Positions 43,096 to 51,900 are shown, counted from the first letter of the stretch. The stretch is 64,000 bases of DNA from Haemophilus_A paraphrohaemolyticus_A (GCF_003253115.1 NZ_QEQF01000006.1:1-64000), one strand, 5' to 3'. The notes: generated from the letters alone by a model not told the origin. Numbers and translations: made by a program.

Positions 43096-45009
43096 TTATA
43101 TATTCTTATTTCTCCTTATATATTTATACGCAAATTTCTCTCCATGAAAATCAAGAAAAATTAGACTAACATCTATTAGAATAGTCAACCACATAGAAAC
43201 AAATATTGACATGCCTAGGCTTAATATAAGCAAACCAGAAAATCTTAATATATGAATTCCCCATTCAAATTTCTGCATAATAATTTTTGTAACTAAACAT
43301 AACACCACACAACATACAATCAACAAACCCCAAGTCAATATAGAAGCATTATTCACTAGATGATATATCGTGGGAACAAACAAAAAAATAGCGAGAATAG
43401 TATAAAACATAGGAATACTTTCTCTCAAGAAAGATATTGTTACCTCTTTTTGATTATCTTCAATCATATTACGAACTTCATTAGAGAAAGAATTGAGTTT
43501 TATTAGATACTCATTCCCCCATTTATATATCTCCTGCTCTAAAAAATCAATATAAAAAGAATCAAATTCTTTGGATTCTTGAATTAAATTAGGAAACTCA
43601 GAATTAAAATCTCTAGACAACAACATAAGCTCTTTTTGAATATTTTCATCTTGTATTACTTTATTTTCAAATTTGTTATTTAATAAACATAATCTATCAT
43701 TAAAAATATCTTTCTTAGATAAAACATTCTCTTTCCTTACTTTCTTTTCCTGTTCTTTATTTTCTCGCTCTAATCGTTTTCTTTCATTTTCTAATAGAAT
43801 TTTTTTATTTTGAGAATGCTTTTCCTCTTCTAATTTACATTCTATATTATTAATAATCTCATTCAACTCACCATTAATACTATTAAACCAACTTGGGTTC
43901 TTATAAATTGATCTTAAAAATTTAAATCTTTTATCACTTTCAATCAGACTAATATCTTCTTCAAATTCTAAGATTAATTTCTCTATATGCTCCCTAGCAT
44001 ATTCAGTATAACCACCATATTCAGTATAACCACCATATTCAGACACTACATCAAATTTATATTGCATCGTTCTAATTGAATAATTAATGCTATCTATAAG
44101 GTTAGGAATGATATCTTTAACAACCCTATTATAATTATCCTTTATATCATCTAAAATATACTCTTCAATATCCTTTTTATTATAACTTCTTAATTTAGAA
44201 ATTGACTCTTTTAATTCTGTGTTTTTTTCATAATCAACCCTAACATCATTAATTAAGGAAGAATAGTCATTCAATTGTTTTTGTCTAACCTTTAACTTTG
44301 ATAATAAATTATATATCTCTTCTTTTAATTCAGAGTTTTATTCTTTATTTTTCAATTTTATATTATTATTGATAATTACATACGGTTCTAAATTTAAATA
44401 AAGTGATAATAATTCAATATCTCTACCTGAAAGATCGGAATTATTATGGAAACTATCAATAGTATCATGAAAATGAACCATATCAGAAACTTTAAAACTT
44501 TTTCTAATACTTAAATCTAGCATAGTTTCATTAATATAATCCAATTGCATTATTGGCTGTGTAAATAAAACACAACCAAATATTTTTGTGAAAGCAAAGT
44601 TTATGTTTTTAATATTACCAATTTTTCTATCCATTAATAGATTCACCAACCCAATTTTGTTCCTAAGGATTTGTTTATATGGATTCTTTTGGCTTCCTCC
44701 CTTTCCTTTACGTTGCTCTTTATCATCAGCGAATGCCCACTCATCATCTTTTCCACATTTTATCAATGCACCGCCATAGCCCTTTACATCAACGACAGTG
44801 AGTGTTCCATTTATATAAATAAGAATATCAATATTATAAAGCTCATCTCTTCCTTTTTTAGCATTATATGCACTAAAATCCACCCCTCCGAGAACATAGA
44901 CTTCATCTTTTTTATTATGATAAATACCATGTAATTGTTTACATATTTTTATAAATGTATCATTTTCTGAAGTATGAATTGCTTTAGAACGATATGCACA
45001 AAATGCCAT
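43096..45009 (-). pseudogene. NERD-domain / coiled-coil / membrane protein interrupted by an in-frame stop
   Basis: The 638-codon frame from ATG 45009 (AAGGA 11 bp upstream) is open except for one TAA at 44338-44340 (codon 224). Before it lies a NERD nuclease-related domain (DELYNIDILIYINGTLTVVD, VKGYGG, NPYKQILRNKIGLVNLL). After it the same frame continues NSELKEEIYNLLSKLKVRQ into a long coiled coil (residues about 245-480) and a C-terminal block of hydrophobic helices. The second part has no ATG with a ribosome binding site; the only candidate is a TTG at 44274. So one gene has probably been split by a point mutation, though two separate products cannot be excluded. It is AT-rich compared with its neighbours, suggesting acquisition by transfer. 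Confidence 0.65.
44001..44042 (-). repeat. 18-bp in-frame tandem repeat
   Basis: ATTCAGTATAACCACCAT is present twice, followed by a third partial copy (ATTCAG). It encodes EYGGYT-EYGGYT-EY in the coiled-coil part of the NERD gene. Copy number can change without altering the frame. Confidence 0.9.
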
Positions 45010-45127
45010 TATTTTATTCCTTATATAAAAATAGGTGTTATAAATAACACCTATTATTTTTACTTAGCTTACTTTATTATCCTATTAAATAATAAAATTT
45101 CATCTAATATGATCTCAAATTAAATTT

Positions 45128-45292
45128 TTATTTAGTGCGTTTTTGATCACCAGCTTTTTGCGCCGGTGTTCTATCAGCTCCCTTATTTGTTCGATGATCA
45201 TGACTACCATCTTTTTTAGAACCACCATAAGCAACCATCCCTACAGTATCCTTAACTGGCGGATGGCTACTGAAAAAATCGAAAATTCCCAT
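45128..45292 (-). CDS. 54-residue hypothetical protein
   Basis: MGIFDFFSSHPPVKDTVGMV followed by AYGGSKKDGSHDHRTNKGAD and a basic tail ending QKRTK. The ATG has GGAG seven bases upstream, and the gene starts 10 bp after the zinc-ribbon gene, which supports it as real. It is small, hydrophilic and rich in Gly, Lys and Asp. I recognise no family. It is likely part of the zinc-ribbon/54-aa/NERD cassette. Confidence 0.65.
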   Translation of the reverse strand: MGIFDFFSSHPPVKDTVGMVAYGGSKKDGSHDHRTNKGADRTPAQKAGDQKRTK

Positions 45293-45302
45293 TTACATTC
45301 TC

Positions 45303-45587
45303 CTATTTTTTCTCATCTTTCCCGAATAAAGCGAACAAAGTTACACCTAATGTAGCCACTGAGGCAACTCTGCCATCAAGAGAATTTGTGCAGCTTGGGC
45401 AAAGTTCATCGTCCCAAATTTCTCCACCCTTTGCATAATTATTACATCCAGGCATTCTACAAATATAAATAAAATTCTTACATTCTGGACACTTACATTT
45501 ATCCCGACGCAAATAATTAGTTTCTATTGTGCTTGCTTTAATAAATTCATTACAAAATGGACATAATCCTTTTGCTTTAATTGCCAT
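45303..45587 (-). CDS. double zinc-ribbon hypothetical protein
   Basis: A 94-residue protein with cysteine pairs CPFC (near residue 8), CKCPEC, CRMPGC and CPSC, forming two probable zinc ribbons, followed by a hydrophobic stretch GRVASVATLGVTLFALFG and a charged end. The ATG at 45587 opens MAIKAKGLCPFC; an upstream alternative adds four residues. It could be a small membrane-tethered zinc protein. It starts the accessory cassette, with a heptanucleotide repeat 56-100 bp upstream. Confidence 0.7.
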   Translation of the reverse strand: MAIKAKGLCPFCNEFIKASTIETNYLRRDKCKCPECKNFIYICRMPGCNNYAKGGEIWDDELCPSCTNSLDGRVASVATLGVTLFALFGKDEKK

Positions 45588-45642
45588 AAATAATCTCACT
45601 TAAATGATTTAGATTAAATTTCTTGACATTCAAAAATATATT

Positions 45643-45686
45643 TCTAGCCATTCTAGCCTCTAGCCTCTAGCCTCTAGCCTCTAGCC
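45643..45686. repeat. heptanucleotide tandem repeat TCTAGCC
   Basis: Five perfect head-to-tail copies (45652-45686), plus one more copy at 45643-45649 offset by 2 bp. It lies between the S10 operon terminator and the zinc-ribbon gene, in the position expected for the latter's promoter. In Pasteurellaceae, 7-bp repeats in promoters are known to vary in number and tune expression. Whether this one does is inference. Confidence 0.92.
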
Positions 45687-45719
45687 TGTCAATAGGCTAT
45701 CTCAAACATATTAAAAGCA

Positions 45720-45755
45720 ATAAAAAAGCCCTCCAGCATTGCTGCTAGAGGGCTT
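45720..45755 (-). terminator. terminator of the S10 ribosomal operon
   Basis: AAGCCCTC (45726-45733)/GAGGGCTT (45748-45755), followed on the minus strand by TTTTTTATTG. It comes 14 bp after rpsQ and means the operon ends here and does not read on into spc genes. Confidence 0.9.
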
Positions 45756-45769
45756 AATTTATTTGCTGA

Positions 45770-46024
45770 TTAAGCTACTGCTTTCTCAACAACACGAACT
45801 AAAGTGTGTGCTTTTGTTTTTGAAACAGGACGACATTCCTTGATTTCAACTACATCACCTAATTTAGCTTCGTTGTTTTCATCATGTACGTGTAATTTAG
45901 TTGTACGACGGATAAATTTACCGTATAACGGGTGTTTTACCGTACGTTCAATTGCAACAACAAATGATTTGTCCATTTTGTCGCTTACTACTTTACCTTG
46001 TACTGTGCGAATTTTATCAGTCAT
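45770..46024 (-). CDS. rpsQ: 30S ribosomal protein S17
   Basis: An 84-residue OB-fold primary 16S rRNA-binding protein (VQGKVVSDKMDKSFVVAIER, KHPLYGKFIRRTTKLHVHDE). It is the last gene of the S10 operon. Its ATG overlaps the rpmC stop (TAATG). In E. coli rplN of the spc operon would come next; here a terminator and an accessory cassette follow. Confidence 0.98.
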   Translation of the reverse strand: MTDKIRTVQGKVVSDKMDKSFVVAIERTVKHPLYGKFIRRTTKLHVHDENNEAKLGDVVEIKECRPVSKTKAHTLVRVVEKAVA

Positions 46025-46215
46025 TACTCACCCGCCTTCTCGGTTAATACAGTTTTAACTTGTGCAATACTACGACGCACTTGTTTTAACTGGTGGGTTT
46101 GTTGAAGCTGACCGGTGGCTGCTTGCATACGCAATTTGAATTGTTCACCTAAAAGGTTTACTAACTCAGCATTCAGCTCTTCAACATTTTTGTTACGTAG
46201 TTCTTGAGCTTTCAT
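46024..46215 (-). CDS. rpmC: 50S ribosomal protein L29
   Basis: A 63-residue helical protein at the exit-tunnel rim, part of the trigger factor and SRP docking site (MKAQELRNKNVEELNAELVN, QVRRSIAQVKTVL). Its start overlaps the rplP stop by one base (TAATG) and its stop overlaps the rpsQ start in the same way. Confidence 0.98.
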   Translation of the reverse strand: MKAQELRNKNVEELNAELVNLLGEQFKLRMQAATGQLQQTHQLKQVRRSIAQVKTVLTEKAGE

Positions 46216-46625
46216 TACATCACCGTCTTAGTTACAAATGTGGTTTTCATTGGTAATTTCGCTGCCGCTAATGCAAATGCTTGACGCGCGATTTCTTCAG
46301 AAACACCATCCATTTCATATAATACTTTACCCGGTTGGATTAAAGCTACCCAGTACTCAACGTTACCTTTACCTTTACCCATACGGACTTCTAATGGTTT
46401 TTCAGTAATTGGTTTATCTGGGAACACACGGATCCAGATTTTACCTTGACGTTTAACTGCACGAGTCATCGCTCGACGCGCTGCTTCGATTTGACGTGCT
46501 GTTAAACGACCACGACCAACTGCTTTTAAACCGAATGTACCGAAGCTCACTTCAGTACCGCCCGCGATACCACGGTTACGGCCTTTGTGTACTTTACGGA
46601 ATTTTGTGCGTTTTGGTTGTAACAT
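46215..46625 (-). CDS. rplP: 50S ribosomal protein L16
   Basis: A 136-residue protein near the A-site tRNA elbow and peptidyl transferase region (MLQPKRTKFRKVHKGRNRG, GYxxxP-type basic core KIWIRVFPDKPITEKPLEVR, MGKGKGNVEYWVA). It lies in canonical order between rpsC and rpmC. Confidence 0.98.
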   Translation of the reverse strand: MLQPKRTKFRKVHKGRNRGIAGGTEVSFGTFGLKAVGRGRLTARQIEAARRAMTRAVKRQGKIWIRVFPDKPITEKPLEVRMGKGKGNVEYWVALIQPGKVLYEMDGVSEEIARQAFALAAAKLPMKTTFVTKTVM

Positions 46626-46638
46626 TCAGTGATTCTCC

Positions 46639-47346
46639 TTATTTACGACCTTTGCCACGTGGCGCCTTTTTAGGCTGTGCCGCTGGTTCTTTTTCAGATT
46701 CGATCACTGCCGCCATACCACCAAGAATTTCACCTTTGAAGATCCAAACTTTAACGCCGATTACGCCGTAAGTTGTGTGAGCTTCTGCAGTGTTATAATC
46801 GATGTCTGCACGAAGAGTATGTAGAGGTACACGACCTTCACGATACCATTCTGAGCGAGCAATTTCTGCACCACCTAAACGACCGCTAACTTCAACTTTG
46901 ATACCTTTAGCACCTAATTTCATTGCGTTTTGTACTGCACGTTTCATTGCACGGCGGAACATAACACGACGCTCAAGTTGAGAAGCGATGCTATCTGCTA
47001 CTAATTTCGCATCTAGCTCTGGTTTTTTCACTTCAGCGATGTTGATTTGTGCTGGAACGCCTGCGATTTTCGCTACTGCGTTACGTAATTTTTCAACATC
47101 TTCGCCTTTTTTACCGATAACGATACCAGGACGAGCTGTGTGGATAGTTACACGAATGCTTTTCGCAGGACGTTCAATAGTGATACGTGATACTGAAGCG
47201 TTCGCTAACTCTTTGTTTAAGAATTTACGTACTTTGAAGTCGCCGTCTAAGTTATCAGCGAAATCTTGTGTATTCGCGAACCAAGTAGAGTTCCAAGGTT
47301 TAACAATACCAAGGCGAATACCATTAGGATGTACTTTCTGACCCAT
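46639..47346 (-). CDS. rpsC: 30S ribosomal protein S3
   Basis: 235 residues with an N-terminal KH domain (PGIVIGKKGEDVEKL) and the C-terminal S3 domain (GRLGGAEIARSEWYREGRVP). It forms part of the mRNA entry channel with helicase activity. A Lys-rich tail ends in PRGKGRK. Confidence 0.98.
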   Translation of the reverse strand: MGQKVHPNGIRLGIVKPWNSTWFANTQDFADNLDGDFKVRKFLNKELANASVSRITIERPAKSIRVTIHTARPGIVIGKKGEDVEKLRNAVAKIAGVPAQINIAEVKKPELDAKLVADSIASQLERRVMFRRAMKRAVQNAMKLGAKGIKVEVSGRLGGAEIARSEWYREGRVPLHTLRADIDYNTAEAHTTYGVIGVKVWIFKGEILGGMAAVIESEKEPAAQPKKAPRGKGRK

Positions 47347-47363
47347 TGTTATTCTCCTACTGA

Positions 47364-47696
47364 TTAACGATCTGATACAACCACAGTGATGTGGCTAGTA
47401 CGTTTTAAAATACGATCTGCACGACCTTTTGCACGTGGCATAACACGTTTCATGCTTGGACCTTCATCAACGAAAATCTTAGCAACTTTAAGATCATCTA
47501 CATCTGCACCGTCATTGTGCTCTGCGTTTGCGATAGCTGATTCTAATACTTTCTTAACTAAAGCCGCTGCTTTTTTGTTAGTAAAAGTTAAGATTTCTAA
47601 TGCTGCAGAAACTTTTTTACCGCGAATTAAATCAGCAACTAAGCGAGCTTTTTGGGCAGAAGTACGAGCGTAACGATGTTTAGCAATAGTTTCCAT
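47364..47696 (-). CDS. rplV: 50S ribosomal protein L22
   Basis: 110 residues (METIAKHRYARTSAQKARLV, VKKVLESAIANAEHN, and the long hairpin MKRVMPRAKGRADRI that lines the exit tunnel, where macrolide-resistance changes arise). The hairpin looks wild type. It starts 10 bp after rpsS. Confidence 0.98.
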   Translation of the reverse strand: METIAKHRYARTSAQKARLVADLIRGKKVSAALEILTFTNKKAAALVKKVLESAIANAEHNDGADVDDLKVAKIFVDEGPSMKRVMPRAKGRADRILKRTSHITVVVSDR

Positions 47697-47706
47697 CTTT
47701 TACCTC

Positions 47707-47982
47707 TTATTTCTTAGCTTTCTTATCTGCGGCGTGACCGCGGTATGTACGAGTCGGTGCAAATTCACCAAGTTTATGACCGATCATTTCGTCTGATACA
47801 TAAACTGGAACGTGCTGACGACCATTATGGACTGCGATGGTCAAACCAATCATTGATGGAATGATCATTGAACGACGGGACCAAGTTTTAATTGGTTTTT
47901 TATCCCCGCTTTCCACCGCCTTCTCTACCTTCTTCAACAAGTGTAGGTCAAGGAAAGGACCTTTCTTGAGAGAACGTGGCAT
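47707..47982 (-). CDS. rpsS: 30S ribosomal protein S19
   Basis: 91 residues ([60 protein letters not shown]). It lies in the small-subunit head, in contact with S13 and tRNA, in canonical order after rplB. Confidence 0.98.
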
Positions 47983-48009
47983 GGGTTATCCTCTTTTTAA
48001 TGAATAAAA

Positions 48010-48831
48010 TTATTTGCCACGACGACGTACGATGTATTTATCAGTACGTTTGTTGTGACGAGTTTTCTTACCTTTGGTTTGAACGCCCCAAGGTGTAACT
48101 GGATGTTTACCAAAGTTACGGCCTTCACCACCACCGTGTGGGTGGTCTACTGGGTTCATTGCAGTACCACGAACTGTTGGGCGAACGCCTCTCCAGCGGT
48201 TAGCACCTGCTTTACCAAGAACGCGAAGCATATGTTCAGAGTTACCTACTTCACCGATTGTTGCGAAACAATCAGCTAATACTTTACGCATTTCGCCTGA
48301 ACGAAGACGTAAAGTTACATAGTTACCTTCACGTGCGATAATTTGTACGCTAGCACCCGCAGAACGTGCAATTTGACCACCTTTACCAGGTTTTAATTCC
48401 ACGTTGTGTACAGTTGTACCAACTGGGATGTTACGCATAGGTAATGCGTTACCTACTTTAATCGGAGCTGAAGCACCTGCTTGAATCGTATCACCAGCAG
48501 ATAAACCTTTTGGTGCTAAGATATAACGGCGTTCACCATCTTTATAAAGAACTAACGCAATGTTAGCAGAACGGTTTGGATCGTATTCTAAACGCTCAAC
48601 TACCGCTGGGATTTCTAACTTGTTACGTTTGAAATCAACTAAACGATAATGTTGTTTGTGACCACCACCGATGTGGCGGGTCGTGATACGACCTAAGTTG
48701 TTACGACCACCAGTCTTAGATTTAGTATCTAAAAGTGCAGCGAAAGGTTTCCCTTTGTGAAGTTCTGCATTAACAACTTTAACTACATGACGACGACCAG
48801 CGGAGGTCGGCTTACATTTAACGATAGCCAT
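48010..48831 (-). CDS. rplB: 50S ribosomal protein L2
   Basis: A 273-residue primary 23S rRNA-binding protein needed for subunit joining and peptidyl transferase assembly. The conserved motif MNPVDHPHGGGEGRNFGKHP, including the functionally important histidine, lies near residue 224. It starts 19 bp after rplW. Confidence 0.98.
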   Translation of the reverse strand: MAIVKCKPTSAGRRHVVKVVNAELHKGKPFAALLDTKSKTGGRNNLGRITTRHIGGGHKQHYRLVDFKRNKLEIPAVVERLEYDPNRSANIALVLYKDGERRYILAPKGLSAGDTIQAGASAPIKVGNALPMRNIPVGTTVHNVELKPGKGGQIARSAGASVQIIAREGNYVTLRLRSGEMRKVLADCFATIGEVGNSEHMLRVLGKAGANRWRGVRPTVRGTAMNPVDHPHGGGEGRNFGKHPVTPWGVQTKGKKTRHNKRTDKYIVRRRGK

Positions 48832-48850
48832 AGTTTTCTATTCCTCCGAA

Positions 48851-49156
48851 TTACTCTGCCGCACCTTCAACGAAGTCAAGTGATTGACCTTCTTGAAGAG
48901 TTACATAAGCTTTTTTCCAGTCACTACGACGACCTGATTTTGCACCGTGACGTTTAGTTTTACCTTTAACAACCACTGTACGTACAGAATCAACTTTAAC
49001 TTCGAAAAGTGCTTCAACCGCATTTGCAATTTCTACTTTATTAGCATCTAATGCAACTTTAAATACAATTGTGTTACCTTTTTCAGCGTTGCTTGTCGCT
49101 TTCTCAGAGATATGAGGTGCTTTAAGCACTTTTAGCAAACGTTCTTGTTGAATCAT
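48851..49156 (-). CDS. rplW: 50S ribosomal protein L23
   Basis: A 101-residue exit-tunnel protein and main docking point for trigger factor and SRP (LLKVLKAPHISEKATSNAEK, VEALFEVKVDSVRTVVVKGK). The start ATG overlaps the rplD stop by 4 bp (ATGA), indicating translational coupling. Confidence 0.98.
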   Translation of the reverse strand: MIQQERLLKVLKAPHISEKATSNAEKGNTIVFKVALDANKVEIANAVEALFEVKVDSVRTVVVKGKTKRHGAKSGRRSDWKKAYVTLQEGQSLDFVEGAAE

Positions 49157-49755
49157 GCTAGCATCTCCTCAATTTGTTTTACTGCATCAACAGTTACAAC
49201 CACTTTATCAAAAGCGATTAAGCTAACTGGGTCGATTGCTTGAACATCACGAACGTCTACTTTATATAAGTTGCGTGCTGCTAAGAATAGATTTTCATCT
49301 AAGTTTGCAGTAATGATTAAAGCGTCAGTTAACGCCATCTCTTTTAATTTTTGTGCTAAAACTTTAGTTTTAGGTGCATCGATTTCGAATTTCTCAACAA
49401 CCACTAAACGATCTTGACGAACTAATTCAGAAAGAATGCTTTTGATTGCACCACGGTACATTTTTTTGTTCACTTTTTGACTGTGATCTTGTGGTTTCGC
49501 TGCGAAAGTGATACCACCAGAACGCCAGATTGGTGATTTGATGTCACCAGAACGTGCACGACCTGTACCTTTTTGACGCCAAGGTTTTTTGCCTGAACCA
49601 GACACTTCAGCACGAGTTTTTTGTGCACGCGAACCTTGACGAGCACCTGCTGCGTAAGCAACAACTACTTGGTGGATTAACGCTTCGTTAAACTCACGTC
49701 CGAAGGTAGTTTCAGAAACAGTGAGTGCGTTTGCACCAACAACTTGTAATTCCAT
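49153..49755 (-). CDS. rplD: 50S ribosomal protein L4, operon autoregulator
   Basis: 200 residues, with the extended loop KKPWRQKGTGRARSGDIKSP reaching into the exit tunnel (erythromycin-resistance site; it appears wild type). In enteric bacteria free L4 binds the S10 leader and causes attenuation and translational repression. The leader at 50735-50936 is long enough for the same control here. Confidence 0.98.
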   Translation of the reverse strand: MELQVVGANALTVSETTFGREFNEALIHQVVVAYAAGARQGSRAQKTRAEVSGSGKKPWRQKGTGRARSGDIKSPIWRSGGITFAAKPQDHSQKVNKKMYRGAIKSILSELVRQDRLVVVEKFEIDAPKTKVLAQKLKEMALTDALIITANLDENLFLAARNLYKVDVRDVQAIDPVSLIAFDKVVVTVDAVKQIEEMLA

Positions 49756-49770
49756 CTCTATCTCCTAGAC

Positions 49771-50397
49771 TTATGCTTTAACTGCTGGTTTAACAATAAC
49801 ATCACTATTAGTTGCGCCTGGAACAGCACCTTTAACTAATAATAATTTACGCTCAGCATCTACACGAACAACTTCAAGTGATTGAACAGTTACACGCTCA
49901 GCACCTAAGTGTCCAGCCATTTTTTTGCCTTTAAACACACGACCTGGAGTTTGGTTTTGACCAATAGAACCAAGTACACGGTGTGATAAAGAGTTACCAT
50001 GTGTAGCATCTTGAGTACGGAAGTTCCAACGTTTAACACCACCTTGGAAACCTTTACCTTTAGATGTACCAGTAACATCGACTTTCTTAACATCAGTGAA
50101 GATGTCAACATTGATTTCTTGACCTAAAGTGAATTCTTCACCTTCAGTACGAAATTCCCATAAACCGCGACCAGCTTCAACACCTGCTTTCACGAAATGG
50201 CCTGCTTCTGGCTTAGTTACACGACTAGCTTTTTTAGTACCAGTAGTAACTTGAATTGCAGAATAGCCATCGTTTTCAAGGGTTTTAACTTGAGTAACAC
50301 GGTTGGCTTCGATTTCGATAACGGTAACTGGAATAGACACGCCGTCTTCAGTGAAAACGCGGGTCATACCAACTTTACGACCGATTAAACCAATCAT
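49771..50397 (-). CDS. rplC: 50S ribosomal protein L3
   Basis: A 208-residue early-assembly protein (MIGLIGRKVGMTRVFTEDGV, and the central extension GSIGQNQTPGRVFKGKKMAG with the Gln that is methylated by PrmB in relatives). Second gene of the S10 operon. Confidence 0.98.
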   Translation of the reverse strand: MIGLIGRKVGMTRVFTEDGVSIPVTVIEIEANRVTQVKTLENDGYSAIQVTTGTKKASRVTKPEAGHFVKAGVEAGRGLWEFRTEGEEFTLGQEINVDIFTDVKKVDVTGTSKGKGFQGGVKRWNFRTQDATHGNSLSHRVLGSIGQNQTPGRVFKGKKMAGHLGAERVTVQSLEVVRVDAERKLLLVKGAVPGATNSDVIVKPAVKA

Positions 50398-50422
50398 TGT
50401 AATAACCTCTTAAAATTCCCAA

Positions 50423-50734
50423 TTAACCTAGACTAATCTGAACATCAACGCCAGCAGCTAGATCTAAACGCATTAATGCATCAACAGTTTTTTCTGTTGG
50501 TTCAACAATATCAACTAAACGTTTGTGAGTACGGATTTCATATTGGTCACGCGCATCTTTGTTAACGTGTGGAGAAATCAATACCGTGAAACGTTCTTTA
50601 CGAGTTGGTAAAGGAATTGGACCACGAACTTGTGCACCAGTACGTTTAGCTGTTTCTACGATCTCCGCTGTTGATTGATCAATTAAACGATGATCAAACG
50701 CCTTTAAGCGGATACGGATTCTTTGGTTCTGCAT
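50423..50734 (-). CDS. rpsJ: 30S ribosomal protein S10 (NusE)
   Basis: A 103-residue protein of the 30S head and, as NusE, partner of NusB in antitermination at boxA elements such as the one at 114-124 ([40 protein letters not shown]). First gene of the operon. AATGGAGCTCTGGTCTA precedes the ATG. Confidence 0.98.
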
Positions 50735-50936
50735 TAGACCAGAGCTCCATTAAAATTTAGCTAATAAAAAAACCAAACTACCACTTATCTAAAAAGAATA
50801 AGGGAGCTCAGTTACACCAATTATAGTTCCAAAATCAGGAACATTATTGTGCTACCTAATTGGCAACACCATTTGATAAATGATTACATCAAACGACTTA
50901 ACTATACACCTTCTCGCGAAGATGCACGAGAAAAGT
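50735..50936 (-). promoter_or_regulatory. S10 operon leader
   Basis: An untranslated leader of about 200 nt between the promoter and rpsJ. On the minus strand it begins with a hairpin (TTCTCG/CGAGAA, 50911-50916/50927-50932). Later it has CTTATTC/GATAAG-type pairing around 50785-50810 followed by a T7 stretch, and two GGAGCTC words, one next to the rpsJ start. This fits a leader controlled by L4 attenuation as in enteric bacteria, but I cannot fold it reliably by eye. Confidence 0.55.
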
Positions 50937-50942
50937 GGCTGT

Positions 50943-50971
50943 ATAATACAGGCAAAAACCTATTTTAGCAA
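50943..50971 (-). promoter_or_regulatory. S10 operon promoter
   Basis: On the minus strand: -35 TTGCTA (50966-50971), 17-bp spacer, -10 TATTAT (50943-50948), with an extended TG (CTG) before the -10. Confidence 0.75.
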
Positions 50972-51218
50972 CTCTTTTTTCTGCAAATTTGATAATTTTT
51001 TGAACCACTTTTTAGGCAAAAAAATTTTAGCATCTCTTATCACAAACTAGACTATTTTGAAACATCTCAAATTTCTATGTTATTTAAAAATATTTTTCTT
51101 AAATTTTCGAGCGAGTTCACATTTTTGAAAAAATGTAGTTGAAACGATCATACATACTCAGGTATTTATTAAAAATATTTTTTATTTAACAAAATTATTG
51201 ATATTTTCAGGAGAACAA

Positions 51219-51869
51219 ATGCAACCTATTCAAGCTGTTGAGCAACCCATTTCTACTCTTTTTGAACCTATCGTAGGGAAAGTTAAAATTAAAACTTACT
51301 TTTCTTATTATGCCGTTTTTGCCAATGGATTTATGTTGGCTTTATATAAAAATAATATGGTCTTTTTACGTGCATCTACAAACTCAAAAGCAGAAATTCA
51401 GCAACTTGAAGGAACTTATCCACTTCAAGATCATGATGTTGGTATAAATACTAAAAATTTTTATGCAATGTCTTATAAATTTGCTTTAGAAACGCCAAAT
51501 TTTTCTATTTGGCTGACCTCTATTTTAGATGAGCTTACAAACCAACAACGACTTGAAGAGGAAAAACGTAAAACGCAAGTGCGTTCATTAGCTAATATGA
51601 ACATAAAAATGGAGCGAATATTAAAGCGTATTAATATCAAAAATGTGGAGCAATTTAGACAGAAAGGCTATATGAACACTTTTATTGAGCTTATCAAACA
51701 AGGCTCTGATCGCTCAGATGTGATGCTATTTAGACTACATGGTGCTATTCATCAAAAATCAATCTACCATATTACCCATAAAGAAAGGTTAGAACTGCTA
51801 AAAGAAGCTAATCAGGCTCTTTACAATGCAGGATTGCGTCATAGATTTGATATTGCAGATGAAGATTAA
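51219..51869 (+). CDS. sxy: competence regulator Sxy/TfoX
   Basis: A 216-residue cytoplasmic activator needed, with CRP, for expression of competence genes at CRP-S sites. The TfoX N-terminal domain spans about 15-105 (TLFEPIVGKVKIKTYFSYYA, MVFLRAS) and the C-terminal helix-hairpin-helix-like domain about 125-205 (ILKRINIKNVEQFRQKGYMN, LHGAIHQKSIYHITHKERLE). I chose ATG 51219 because CAGGAGAACAA lies just upstream; the open frame extends 7 codons further. The 5' region is AT-rich, with a potential AAAAATATTTTT hairpin. In H. influenzae, sxy mRNA folding limits translation, but equivalence is not shown here. Confidence 0.88.
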   Translation: MQPIQAVEQPISTLFEPIVGKVKIKTYFSYYAVFANGFMLALYKNNMVFLRASTNSKAEIQQLEGTYPLQDHDVGINTKNFYAMSYKFALETPNFSIWLTSILDELTNQQRLEEEKRKTQVRSLANMNIKMERILKRINIKNVEQFRQKGYMNTFIELIKQGSDRSDVMLFRLHGAIHQKSIYHITHKERLELLKEANQALYNAGLRHRFDIADED

Positions 51870-51900
51870 CATTATAAAGGAAAGAAATGAATTAAAAATA

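Noticed and set aside
44275..44337. Independent start for the second half of the NERD gene
   Set aside because: The 21 codons before the TTG at 44274 are in frame and continue the coiled coil, and no Shine-Dalgarno sequence precedes the TTG, so a single interrupted gene is the better reading.
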